Source: Halanaerobium sp041694515 (lineage in GTDB: Bacteria; Bacillota; Halanaerobiia; Halanaerobiales; Halanaerobiaceae). From it: a stretch of 16,276 nt of DNA. Below, in pieces: positions 1 through 6,927 of the stretch. The translations under genes were made by a program, and so were the position numbers. Positions within the stretch are counted from its first letter, which is position 1, and each line of letters opens with the position of its first letter. Location of the stretch: positions 1 to 16,276 of the forward strand of contig JASMSZ010000033.1 in NCBI GenBank assembly GCA_041694515.1, given 5' to 3'. The notes beneath the pieces are model-generated. The model was not told the DNA's origin and searched no databases. It saw nothing but the letters and a program-made list of their open reading frames with translations.

Positions 1-140
1 AATGCTCTTACTTCTGCTCCACCATAGTTTGCTAACACATTTGTGATTGCTGCTGTTAGTGTTGTTTTCCCATGGTCAACATGTCCTATTGTTCCTATGT
101 TAACATGTGGTTTGTTTCTTTCAAATTTTGCTTTTGCCAT
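1..140 (-). CDS. tuf: Elongation factor Tu, N-terminal fragment (runs off the left edge)
   Basis: The protein starts MAKAKFERNKPHVNIGTIGH and continues into the GTPase P-loop GHVDHGKT, which is diagnostic for EF-Tu, the GTPase that brings aminoacyl-tRNA to the ribosome. Only about 46 codons are present because the gene leaves the window, so the G domain beyond the P-loop and domains 2 and 3 cannot be seen. The ATG is at 138-140 and is preceded by a strong AAGGGGGAAG ribosome site. It lies downstream of sigH but behind a terminator, so it should be transcribed at least partly on its own. Placement of tuf right after sigH, ahead of the usual rpmG-secE-nusG genes, is known in several clostridial groups (recalled, not checked). 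Confidence 0.97.
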   Translation of the reverse strand, partial: MAKAKFERNKPHVNIGTIGHVDHGKTTLTAAITNVLANYGGAEVRA

Positions 141-189
141 TTTCTTTTCTTCCCCCTTAAAAATTTAACTTGTTTTTATGTAGCCATCA

Positions 190-202
190 GGATCTAAGAT
201 CC
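190..202. repeat. Short inverted repeat in the tuf leader
   Basis: GGATCTAAGATCC is a 6-bp inverted repeat around a single central base, located between the sigH terminator and the tuf ribosome site. It may be a protein-binding dyad. It is too tight to make a normal RNA hairpin. No function can be assigned. Confidence 0.4.
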
Positions 203-204
203 AC

Positions 205-229
205 AAAAAAGGCCTGGCGGCTGCAGGCC
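205..229 (-). terminator. Rho-independent terminator after sigH
   Basis: Read on the minus strand, GGCCTG, a 7-nt loop, then CAGGCC form a GC-rich 6-bp stem followed directly by six T. It sits about 55 nt after the sigH stop and 65 nt before the tuf start, so it should end sigH transcription. It could alternatively act as an attenuator in a long tuf leader if the tuf promoter lies upstream of it. Confidence 0.85.
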
Positions 230-233
230 GAAT

Positions 234-251
234 ACTGTCATTAATGACAGT
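234..251. repeat. 18-bp perfect palindrome downstream of sigH
   Basis: ACTGTCATTAATGACAGT is a perfect palindrome starting 33 nt after the sigH stop and just before the sigH terminator. As RNA it would form a 7-bp stem with a UUAA loop; as DNA it looks like an operator for a dimeric regulator. It lacks a following T-run, so it is not itself a terminator. Confidence 0.6.
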
Positions 252-284
252 TATATTTATTTAATTCAGAAGCAAATTAGAAAT

Positions 285-944
285 TTATATATCATTTTTT
301 TCTAAAAATACTTCCAATTTTCTTTTTACTCTCTGTAATGCATTATCTACTGACTTTACATGTTTATCTAAGCTTTCAGCAATTTTTTGATAAGATTTTC
401 CATCTAAATATTCCTGCAGAACATCAAACTCTAAATCGCTCAGCATTGAAGAAATCTCAGATTCAATTAAATCATAAGTTTCATTGCTGATAAATAAAAC
501 TTCCGGATTGGATAATTTTCCACCCTTTAGAATATCCAGAAGAGTTCTATCTGATTCTTCATCATAAATTGGCTTATTTAAAGAAATATAAGTATTTAAA
601 GGCTGGTGTTTCTGGCGGGTGGCGGCTTTAATCGCAGTGATTATCTGTCGGGTAATACATAATTCTGCAAAAGCCCGAAAAGAGGCCAGTCTCTCAATTT
701 TATAATCACGCACTGCTTTATAAAGACCAATCATGCCTTCCTGAACAATATCTTCACGATCAGCTCCTACCAAAAAATAAGAGCGTGATTTAGCAAGCAC
801 AAAGTTCTTATAACGTTTGATCAGAGTTTCCTGAGCTTCCATATCCCCCTGATGTACCAGTTCAACCAGTTCATCATCGGACATCTGCTTGTACTCTTCA
901 AAACTGATATCATCAAAATCGAGTTCCTGAGCATTCATCTTCAA
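285..944 (-). CDS. sigH: RNA polymerase sigma-H factor (SigH/Spo0H)
   Basis: This sigma-70 family factor of 219 aa is close in length and sequence to Bacillus subtilis SigH (218 aa). It carries the family core GADREDIVQEGMIGLYK (region 2), the -10 recognition stretch FAELCITRQIITAIK followed by ATRQKH, and a C-terminal helix-turn-helix with YLDGKSYQKIAESL and KSVDNALQRVKRK (region 4). In Bacillus it directs early stationary-phase, competence and sporulation genes; in non-sporulating anaerobes its role is less clear. The start is a TTG at 942-944, chosen because the AAGGGGGGG ribosome site lies 7 nt upstream; the ATG two codons in (936-938) would leave a 13-nt gap. It has its own promoter at 976-1004 and its own terminator, so it can be expressed apart from the genes upstream. 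Confidence 0.96.
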   Translation of the reverse strand: MKMNAQELDFDDISFEEYKQMSDDELVELVHQGDMEAQETLIKRYKNFVLAKSRSYFLVGADREDIVQEGMIGLYKAVRDYKIERLASFRAFAELCITRQIITAIKAATRQKHQPLNTYISLNKPIYDEESDRTLLDILKGGKLSNPEVLFISNETYDLIESEISSMLSDLEFDVLQEYLDGKSYQKIAESLDKHVKSVDNALQRVKRKLEVFLEKNDI

Positions 945-975
945 CCAGAATCCCCCCCTTATCCATTACATTACT

Positions 976-1004
976 ATTATACTTGCTAAAAAAACTTTCG
1001 TCAA
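976..1004 (-). promoter_or_regulatory. Sigma-A promoter of sigH
   Basis: On the minus strand TTGACG (999-1004) and TATAAT (976-981) are separated by exactly 17 nt. This is one mismatch from the sigma-A consensus. The -35 box overlaps the rlmB stop codon (1001-1003). The expected start near 969 leaves a leader of about 25 nt before the ribosome site and the TTG start. Confidence 0.85.
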
Positions 1005-1741
1005 GAAATATCTTCTCCGCGCTGACGGAAAATTTCGTAAATTATAACAGCTGCTGCTACAGACGCATTAAGGGACCCTAATTCTCCACTCATTGGAATT
1101 TTAACAAGGAAATCACAGTTTTCTCTAACCAGTCTTCTAAGTCCACTACCCTCACTTCCAATTACAAGTCCAATCGAACCACTTAAGTCAGCCTCAAAAT
1201 GATTTTGTTCAGCTGCAGCATCAGCACCGGCAATCCAGAAATTAGACTTTTTTAAATCCCTTATAGCATAATTAATATTAGAAACCTTAACTAAAGGAAT
1301 ATGTTCTGCTGCCCCGGCTGCAGATTTCAACACTACCGGTGTAATCCCTACAGCACGGCGATCCTGGTAAATAACTGCCTCAGCACCAGCTGCATATGCA
1401 GTTCTGATTATTGCCCCAAAATTATGGGGATCTTTTATCTCATCTAAAATAATAACCAGAGAATCGCCTTCTTTGTTTTCCTTGATCTCACTTATATCTG
1501 ACAGACCATATTCCTGCAGGGGATCAGCCTCTGCAATTACTCCCTGATGGGCATGAGATCTGGCACTTTCATCTAATTTTTGTGAAGAAATTCTACTGAC
1601 TGGAACATTTTTCTCTTCGGCCATCTCTAAAATTTTATCTATTACCTCAGCTGAAATTTCTGACTGAATAAAAATACGATGTATTTTCCTATTTCCTCTT
1701 AAAGCTTCATAAACCGGATTTTTTCCTTCAATCTTTGGCAT
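1001..1741 (-). CDS. rlmB: 23S rRNA 2'-O-ribose methyltransferase, RlmB/TrmH (SpoU) family
   Basis: This 246-aa protein has the two-part layout of RlmB. The N-terminal L30e-like RNA-binding domain begins with GKNPVYEALRG. The C-terminal SPOUT domain carries motif 1 (DPHNFGAIIRTAYAAGA), motif 2 (IGSEGSGLRRLVRENCD) and motif 3 (IPMSGELGSLNASVAAAV), which form the knotted SAM-binding site. RlmB methylates the ribose of G2251 in the 23S P-loop by E. coli numbering. Related TrmH-family enzymes with other rRNA targets share these motifs, so the exact target is inferred from the locus (Bacillus YacO sits between cysS and sigH). The ATG at 1739-1741 has an AAAGGA ribosome site. It follows cysS by 46 bp with no terminator between them, so the two are probably co-transcribed. 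Confidence 0.92.
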   Translation of the reverse strand: MPKIEGKNPVYEALRGNRKIHRIFIQSEISAEVIDKILEMAEEKNVPVSRISSQKLDESARSHAHQGVIAEADPLQEYGLSDISEIKENKEGDSLVIILDEIKDPHNFGAIIRTAYAAGAEAVIYQDRRAVGITPVVLKSAAGAAEHIPLVKVSNINYAIRDLKKSNFWIAGADAAAEQNHFEADLSGSIGLVIGSEGSGLRRLVRENCDFLVKIPMSGELGSLNASVAAAVIIYEIFRQRGEDIS

Positions 1742-1787
1742 TTATTTATCATTCCTTTTTTATCAAATCGATTCATCTCAATATCTT

Positions 1788-3278
1788 TTAGTTCTGATCC
1801 AGACGTTTTATTTTTCTGGAATCTATATCATCTATTTTAGATTCCTTTATCTCCCATTCTGTCCCCCGGGAAGTATCTATAACTTCAATTCCTATTTCCT
1901 GCAGTCGGTCTCTAATCAAATCCGCTTCTTCCCAGTTTTCATTTTCTCTGGCTTTATCTCTCAAATCTATCAATAAATTAACAAGTGGATCAACTAGATC
2001 ATTTTCAACTGCTGCAGCTGCTTCCAGTTCAAACTCTAAACCCAGGATTTCTGCTAATTCCAGAAAAATCTCTTCTGTTTCTTCTAAAATAGCAAAATTT
2101 TTCTCATTTAAAGTGAAATCTTTTTGATTGATAAAACTATTAATTTCTCCAACAAGATCATGTAAAACTCCAATTGCTTCGGCTGTATTAAAATCATCTT
2201 CCAAAGCTGTAACGAATGCTTTCTGTTTTTCAACAATCTTTTCAAAAAATTCTTCAGCCACTTTATTCTCAGCTGCCGAATCAATATCCAGACTCAGAAC
2301 TTTTGCCAGCTGTTTTCTTGTGTTTTCAATTCGTTCCAGTGAAGTTTTAGCTTCCTCTAATTTTTGATAAGAAAAATCAATTGGGCTTCTATAATGTCTG
2401 CTCAAAAGAAAATATCTGACTACCCGGGCTGAAAACTCTTTTAAAACTTCTCGGCTTGTAAAAAAGTTGCCCTGAGATTTAGACATTTTTTCTCCACTCA
2501 AATTAACAGTCCCATTATGCAGCCAGTAATTAACAAATTTCTGCCCACTGTAAGCTTCAGATTGAGCTATTTCATTTTCATGATGAGGAAAAATTAGGTC
2601 GACTCCACCTCCGTGAATATCGAAAGTGGTTCCCAGACGCTTCATTGACATTGCAGAACATTCTATATGCCAGCCAGGCCAACCTTCTCCCCAGGGACTA
2701 TCCCAGCCTTCTCCTGGTTCAACTTTTTTCCATAGACCAAAGTCTAAAGGGTTTCTTTTTTCTTCATTTACCGCAATTCTGGCACCAGCCTGCATCTCAT
2801 CCAGATTTCTTCCTGACAATTTCCCGTAATCATCAAAACTTTCTACACTAAAGTAAACATTCCCATTTACCTCATAAGCATAGCCTTTATCGATTAAAGT
2901 TTTTACCATTTCAATAATCTGATCAATATTTTCGCTAACCCGCAAATATTTATCAGCTGCTTTAATATTAAATTCCCTGATATCTTCTAAAAAAGCATTA
3001 GCATATTTATCAGCCAGTTCTGTAGGAGTTAGACCTTCTTCTGCTGCTCTTTTCACTATTTTCTCATTAATATCAGTAAAATTGGAAATATAATCAACCT
3101 GATAACCTAAATATTCAAGAAAACGTCTAACTACATCGTAATTAATCGCACTTCTGATATGGCCGATATGAGAATAGTTTTGAACAGTCAATCCACAGAC
3201 ATACATTTTCACTCTGCCTGCCTCTTCTGTCTCGAATTTTTCTTTTTTGCCTGTTAATGTATTATAAACTTTTAGCAT
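1788..3278 (-). CDS. cysS: Cysteinyl-tRNA synthetase
   Basis: This class I synthetase of 496 aa charges tRNA-Cys. The catalytic HIGH signature is at residues 37-40 and KMSKS at 264-268. The zinc site that selects cysteine is complete by position: C28, C207, H232 and E236, with context GWHIECSAMS and FPHHENEIAQSEA. The C-terminal part holds the DALR-type helical domain and the anticodon-binding region. The normally conserved CGPTVYD segment reads CGLTVQN (residues 28-34), with Leu in place of Pro and Asn in place of Asp, beside the first zinc ligand. The ATG at 3276-3278 has a good AAAGGAG site. A terminator lies upstream between gltX and cysS, so cysS needs its own start of transcription in the AT-rich leader at 3279-3352; no clear promoter boxes were found there. 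Confidence 0.97.
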   Translation of the reverse strand: MLKVYNTLTGKKEKFETEEAGRVKMYVCGLTVQNYSHIGHIRSAINYDVVRRFLEYLGYQVDYISNFTDINEKIVKRAAEEGLTPTELADKYANAFLEDIREFNIKAADKYLRVSENIDQIIEMVKTLIDKGYAYEVNGNVYFSVESFDDYGKLSGRNLDEMQAGARIAVNEEKRNPLDFGLWKKVEPGEGWDSPWGEGWPGWHIECSAMSMKRLGTTFDIHGGGVDLIFPHHENEIAQSEAYSGQKFVNYWLHNGTVNLSGEKMSKSQGNFFTSREVLKEFSARVVRYFLLSRHYRSPIDFSYQKLEEAKTSLERIENTRKQLAKVLSLDIDSAAENKVAEEFFEKIVEKQKAFVTALEDDFNTAEAIGVLHDLVGEINSFINQKDFTLNEKNFAILEETEEIFLELAEILGLEFELEAAAAVENDLVDPLVNLLIDLRDKARENENWEEADLIRDRLQEIGIEVIDTSRGTEWEIKESKIDDIDSRKIKRLDQN

Positions 3279-3352
3279 TTCTTCACTCCTTTCTTACTGT
3301 CTTTTCTTACTGACCCTATTTTAAATAAATATTAAAATTATTAACTGCTTTT
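3279..3352 (-). promoter_or_regulatory. cysS leader with direct repeat and many NAG triplets
   Basis: This gap between the gltX terminator and the cysS start must hold the cysS promoter if the terminator is efficient. It is AT-rich with only weak box matches. Near the ribosome site the minus strand contains a direct repeat of CAGTAAGAAA (3303-3312 and 3290-3299, 13-bp period) and nine NAG triplets within about 42 nt. There is no room for a T-box leader, the usual control of Firmicutes synthetase genes. Confidence 0.35.
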
Positions 3353-3383
3353 AAAAAAGAGCCTTCTCCCTGAGAGAAGACCC
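3353..3383 (-). terminator. Rho-independent terminator after gltX
   Basis: On the minus strand GGGTCTTCTC, a 5-nt loop, and GAGAAGGCTC pair over 10 bp (two G-T wobbles), followed by six T. It begins 18 nt after the gltX stop and separates the disA/carD-gltX genes from cysS-rlmB. Confidence 0.88.
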
Positions 3384-3400
3384 TTAATATTATCTCTTTA

Positions 3401-4876
3401 TTAATTATTTTCAGCTAGTTCTAAGGCAGCATCAAGTCGGCGAGCAATTTCTTCAGCTCCGAAAATTGAAATAACCCTTGTCATTTCCGGGCCAGAACCT
3501 TTGCCGGTAATTGCAAGTCTTGTTGGATGGTAAATTGTTCTCCCACCTACATCAAGCTCATTTTTAAGCTCTTTAAAAATTTCTCCAACTGCTTCTGCTG
3601 TTAGTTCATCTTTCTGATACATCTTTGTTTTTAAGGTTTCAAATACTAATTTTACATCTGCACCTTTAAATTCCTCCGCCGCTTCAGCTGGATTATCAAA
3701 CTCTATCTCAGTTAAAAACAGCTCTGCTTCTCCTGGAATTTGAGATAAATAATCAACTCCAGTTCTAGCCTCATCAATCACTTCAGTCAGCCAGGATCTA
3801 TTGTTTTCTATATATTCCTCATCAACCAGACCAGATTCCAGTAAGAAAGGCAGTGACAGCTCTACGATTCTATCAAGTTCAGCTGCCCGAATATACTTGC
3901 CATTCATCCAGTTCAGTTTTTCTCTATCAAAAACAGCACCACTTTTATTGACATCTTCAATGGCAAAACGCTCTATAATTTCTTCCTGAGAGAGTATCTC
4001 CTCTTCATCACCGGTTGACCAGCCTAATAAAGCCATAAAATTAAATAGTGCTTCCGGTAAATAGCCCTGTTCTCTAAATTCACCAATATAAACAGAATCT
4101 TTACCCCGCTTTTTAAGTTTGGCCTTATTTTCATCTAAAATTAATGGTAAATGTGCAAACTCAGGTAATTCAAAACCTAAAGCCTGGTAGATTAGGATTT
4201 GTTTTGGAGTATTAGAAAGATGATCTTCACCCCTGACAACATGGGAAATTTTCATTAACGCATCATCAATTACTACTGCGAAATTATAAGTAGGCATTCC
4301 ATCAGATTTAAAAATAATAAAGTCGTCTAGGACAGAAGAGCTAAAACTAACATCCCCTCTAATTAAGTCTTCAACAACTATTTCTTTTTCTTCCGCAGGC
4401 AGCTTGAAACGTAAAACTGGCTCTCTTCCTTCTTCCTCATAAGCTTTTCTTTCTTCTTCAGTTAAATTACGACAGGACCCGTCATAACGAGGCATCTTAT
4501 CATTCTCAATCGCCTGCTGTCTCATTTCGTCCAGTTCTTCTTTAGTACAGTAACATTTATAGGCATGACCGGATTCTAATAGTTTATCAGCATATTCCTG
4601 ATAAAGATCAATCCTTTCAGTCTGACGGTAAGGACCGTAATCTCCACCAATACCAACACCCTCATCTGCATCCAGGCCAAGCCATTCCATCTCCTGAATA
4701 ATAATATCTTCAAATTCCCTGGTTGATCTTGCCTGATCTGTATCTTCAATTCTCAAAACTAATTCCCCGTCTTTTTGCTTTGCAACCAGCCAATTAAAGA
4801 GAGCTGTTCGCATATTACCAATGTGAATCTTCCCGGTAGGACTCGGGGGGAAGCGCAATCTTATGTTATTATTCAT
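3401..4876 (-). CDS. gltX: Glutamyl-tRNA synthetase
   Basis: This 491-aa class I synthetase has the GluRS N-terminus RFPPSPTGKIHIGNMRTALF, with the HIGH-type motif as HIGN (residues 18-21), LRIEDTD at 41-47, and the KMSKS-type motif as KLKKR at 253-257. The zinc-binding segment of the bacterial GluRS acceptor-binding domain is intact (C108, C110, Y131, C135). The C-terminal 180 residues are the helical anticodon-binding domain. Many Firmicutes GluRS also mischarge tRNA-Gln, which GatCAB then corrects; whether this one does cannot be read from the sequence alone. The ATG at 4874-4876 follows a TAGGAGGA site at a rather long spacing of about 12 nt. It is 42 bp downstream of the CBS-HutP gene with no terminator between. 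Confidence 0.97.
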   Translation of the reverse strand: MNNNIRLRFPPSPTGKIHIGNMRTALFNWLVAKQKDGELVLRIEDTDQARSTREFEDIIIQEMEWLGLDADEGVGIGGDYGPYRQTERIDLYQEYADKLLESGHAYKCYCTKEELDEMRQQAIENDKMPRYDGSCRNLTEEERKAYEEEGREPVLRFKLPAEEKEIVVEDLIRGDVSFSSSVLDDFIIFKSDGMPTYNFAVVIDDALMKISHVVRGEDHLSNTPKQILIYQALGFELPEFAHLPLILDENKAKLKKRGKDSVYIGEFREQGYLPEALFNFMALLGWSTGDEEEILSQEEIIERFAIEDVNKSGAVFDREKLNWMNGKYIRAAELDRIVELSLPFLLESGLVDEEYIENNRSWLTEVIDEARTGVDYLSQIPGEAELFLTEIEFDNPAEAAEEFKGADVKLVFETLKTKMYQKDELTAEAVGEIFKELKNELDVGGRTIYHPTRLAITGKGSGPEMTRVISIFGAEEIARRLDAALELAENN

Positions 4877-4918
4877 AACCTTATAATTCCTCCTAAATAT
4901 ATCTATAATTATATTAAA

Positions 4919-5710
4919 TTATATTACACTTGTACCAACAGTTAACTGTTCAGGACCATCAACTAAAGCATGACCAAACTTACCAAAAATAGCAACAGAA
5001 ATATGCCCATCTCCACGGACAACTGCTATTTTAAAACCTCCTCCAAGACCAGGATTTACAAGGTCCAGCTGACTGTATGCATCTTTAACAGCATTGGAAA
5101 CAGCCATTTTCTCTCGAGAATTTTCGCTAATTACTCCTCTGGCAATTGCAGCAACAGTAGTGCTTTCGCGCAATTTAATCGGTAGTTTTTCTGCACTGGC
5201 ACCAGTTTGAGTAATTGCTCCGCGATATCCATAACCTTCTATTTTTTTCAACCAGTATTCCTCATAGTCACGACTTCTAGTCATTGAAAGATAAATAGCA
5301 GAACTTTCTGGAGTTATAGTTTTCTTCTCCATTTCCATTTCTTCTTCTTCATCTTTTAAATATCCGTAGACTATATCTTCCGATGTAACAATTCCTACTA
5401 ATTCTTTTCTATCATTAAAAACAGGCAGACCTCCGATGTGATTGTCGGATAATTTTTTTGCTGCCTGTTGAACTGTGCTCTTTTCATTAATAACAATTAA
5501 ATCATCAGACATAAACTCCCTAACCGAAGCATCTAAATTCTTCTCAGCGATTATATCACCATCTGTTAACATTCCAATTACTTTTCCGTTTTTTTCAACT
5601 AGCAATCTACCTATTTTATTAATAGAAAGCATTTTTTCCGCTTCCATAATCGATACATCTGGAGCAATTGTTATTGGATCATTTGTCATTATATTCTTTA
5701 CTAACATCAT
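4919..5710 (-). CDS. CBS-domain pair fused to a HutP-like putative RNA-binding domain
   Basis: This 263-aa protein has two parts. Residues 1-118 are two CBS domains (VKNIMTNDPITIAPD; VREFMSDDLIVINEK), each ending in a G-x-x-T-x-x-D motif (GMLTDGD 46-52, GIVTSED 106-112) typical of CBS pairs that bind adenine nucleotides. After an acidic linker (120-129), residues 135-263 align along their length with HutP, the hexameric antiterminator of Bacillus histidine-utilisation genes; the clearest part is HISVAIFGKFGHALVDGPEQ against HutP WIAVSLYGTIGAPIKGLEHE. The three HutP metal-ligand histidines (H73, H77, H138) correspond here to M202, N206 and Q255, so histidine/Mg sensing in the HutP manner is unlikely. 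The start is ATG 5708-5710 (a second ATG follows directly), 6 nt after AAGGGAG. It overlaps the end of ispF by 32 nt, suggesting coupled translation. The ligand and target are unknown. The alignment was made by eye from memory of HutP. Confidence 0.75.
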   Translation of the reverse strand: MMLVKNIMTNDPITIAPDVSIMEAEKMLSINKIGRLLVEKNGKVIGMLTDGDIIAEKNLDASVREFMSDDLIVINEKSTVQQAAKKLSDNHIGGLPVFNDRKELVGIVTSEDIVYGYLKDEEEEMEMEKKTITPESSAIYLSMTRSRDYEEYWLKKIEGYGYRGAITQTGASAEKLPIKLRESTTVAAIARGVISENSREKMAVSNAVKDAYSQLDLVNPGLGGGFKIAVVRGDGHISVAIFGKFGHALVDGPEQLTVGTSVI

Positions 5711-6230
5711 CTAGTACTCCCTTCCAGTTCATCTTCTTAAAAAACTGCCATAATTCCTTCTCAACTACGCTAACGACAGCATAAGCTGCCATACCTTCTC
5801 CCCGGCCAGTAAAACCCATTTTTTCATTTGTTGTTGCCTTGAAATTAATATCTTTCTGCTCTAAATTTAAACTGTCTGCAATCGAAGCGAGAATTTGACT
5901 GCGATAGGGTTTTAATTTGGGTTTTTCTGCAACAACTACTAAATCACAATTATTAATTACAAAGTTTCTAATTTCTACTTCTTTTTTGACCTCACTTAAA
6001 AGTTTTAAACTGCTGATGTTTTTATATTGAGGATCATCATCCGGAAAGTGGCTTCCGATATCACCACTCCCAACTGATCCGAGCAGTGCATCCATTAAAG
6101 CATGCAGTAAAACATCAGCATCTGAATGGCCCTGAAGACCAAAATCAGATTCTATTTCTACCCCACCTAAAAAAAGTTTTCTATTTTTAGCAAAGCGATG
6201 ACTATCATAGCCAAAACCAACTTTAAACAT
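5679..6230 (-). CDS. ispF: 2-C-methyl-D-erythritol 2,4-cyclodiphosphate synthase with C-terminal extension
   Basis: IspF converts CDP-ME 2-phosphate to the cyclic diphosphate and CMP in the MEP isoprenoid pathway. The zinc site is D9, H11 (GFGYDSHRF) and H43 (HSDADVLLHALMDALLG), and the C-terminal signature MGFTGRGEGMAAYAV (138-152) is intact. The normal IspF fold ends near residue 158; here about 25 more residues follow, rich in charged and aromatic residues (WQFFKKMNWKGVLDDVSKEY), for a total of 183 aa against the usual length of about 157-160. The coding DNA of that tail carries the ribosome site and start of the next gene. The ATG at 6228-6230 overlaps the ispD stop by 8 nt and uses AAAGGAG 7 nt upstream. 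Confidence 0.95.
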   Translation of the reverse strand: MFKVGFGYDSHRFAKNRKLFLGGVEIESDFGLQGHSDADVLLHALMDALLGSVGSGDIGSHFPDDDPQYKNISSLKLLSEVKKEVEIRNFVINNCDLVVVAEKPKLKPYRSQILASIADSLNLEQKDINFKATTNEKMGFTGRGEGMAAYAVVSVVEKELWQFFKKMNWKGVLDDVSKEYNDK

Positions 6231-6915
6231 TAGCCTGCTCCTTTAAAATAATTTCTGCCGGTTTTAAATCTTCCGGAGTGGTAATTTTAAAATTATTATA
6301 ATCACCATCAACAATATAAACCTTTTTCCCCAGTTCTTCAACCAGAGAGGCATCATCAAGTGCTTCATCTTTTTTATAATTTTTATGTGCTTTTTTTATT
6401 ATATCTAATCTAAATGCTTGGGGTGTCTGGATCGCTCTTAAAGAATTACGAGCGAGGGTTTTTTTAGAAAAAGAATTCTCTACTACTTTTATTGTGTCTT
6501 TAACTTTAATTCCACAACTGACAGCATCATATTTTTTTACTGCCAGATATGTTCTTTCTATTAACTCTTTTTTTAACATTGGTCGTGCGCCATCATGTAT
6601 TATAACATAATTAACTTTATCACTAAAGTCTTTTAAACCATTATTAACCGATTCTTTTCTGCTTTTACCTCCAGCAATTAAATTGAATTCAGTCTGGCAA
6701 TCAATAAATAATGGCATTATATTGTTTTTGAAATATTCTACCTCGTCAGGGTGAAGTACTATATTAAGCTCAAAATCCCGAGGCCAGTCCAAAAAAGTTT
6801 TTATGGTATGATATAAAACAGGCTTTCCCATAAGATTTAAAAATTGCTTATTTATGCTCTTTCCCATTCTTTTACCTCTACCAGCAGCAGCAATTAAAAC
6901 ACCAATCTCCGACAT
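6223..6915 (-). CDS. ispD: 2-C-methyl-D-erythritol 4-phosphate cytidylyltransferase
   Basis: IspD couples MEP with CTP to give CDP-ME, the step two before IspF. The 230-aa protein has the nucleotidyltransferase loop IAAAGRGKRMGKSINKQF (residues 8-25), the AGGKSRKESVNNGL segment (81-94), HDGARP (107-112), and the C-terminal QTPQAFR and DDASLVE motifs. The length is typical of the family. The ATG at 6913-6915 follows AGAGGA by 8 nt. It starts 12 nt after the PIN-TRAM gene and overlaps ispF by 8 nt, so the pair is co-translated. Nearby IspD-like ribitol-5-P cytidylyltransferases (TarI) are a possible confusion, but the adjacent ispF settles the assignment. Confidence 0.95.
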   Translation of the reverse strand: MSEIGVLIAAAGRGKRMGKSINKQFLNLMGKPVLYHTIKTFLDWPRDFELNIVLHPDEVEYFKNNIMPLFIDCQTEFNLIAGGKSRKESVNNGLKDFSDKVNYVIIHDGARPMLKKELIERTYLAVKKYDAVSCGIKVKDTIKVVENSFSKKTLARNSLRAIQTPQAFRLDIIKKAHKNYKKDEALDDASLVEELGKKVYIVDGDYNNFKITTPEDLKPAEIILKEQANV

Positions 6916-6927
6916 TTAAATCATCCT

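Noticed and set aside
141..204. Promoter for tuf downstream of the sigH terminator
   Set aside because: The best match (TTGTGG, 18 nt, TACATA) has three of six matches in each box, too weak to annotate.
1742..1787. Small peptide frame between cysS and rlmB
   Set aside because: A short ATG frame exists but has no ribosome site and runs out of frame into rlmB with no recognisable product.
2128..2367. Open frames on the plus strand within cysS (also 2626-2851), gltX, ispF, disA-carD and clpC (for example 8184-8531 and 12143-12496)
   Set aside because: They lie antisense to well-supported conserved genes, have Ser/Phe/Leu-rich composition expected from reversed codons, and have no ribosome sites or recognisable domains.
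3279..3400. T-box leader before cysS
   Set aside because: The gap is only 122 bp and is mostly the gltX terminator; no T-box sequence or specifier stem could be found.
4877..4918. Two UAG triplets in the gltX leader as a HutP-type RNA site
   Set aside because: Only two triplets with a 7-nt spacing are present, one overlapping the ribosome site; HutP sites need three at 4-nt spacing.
4937..4950. Perfect palindrome AACAGTTAACTGTT near the end of the CBS-HutP gene
   Set aside because: It falls in codons for the EQLTV segment, which aligns with the HutP C-terminus, and such a short AT-rich palindrome is plausible by chance.
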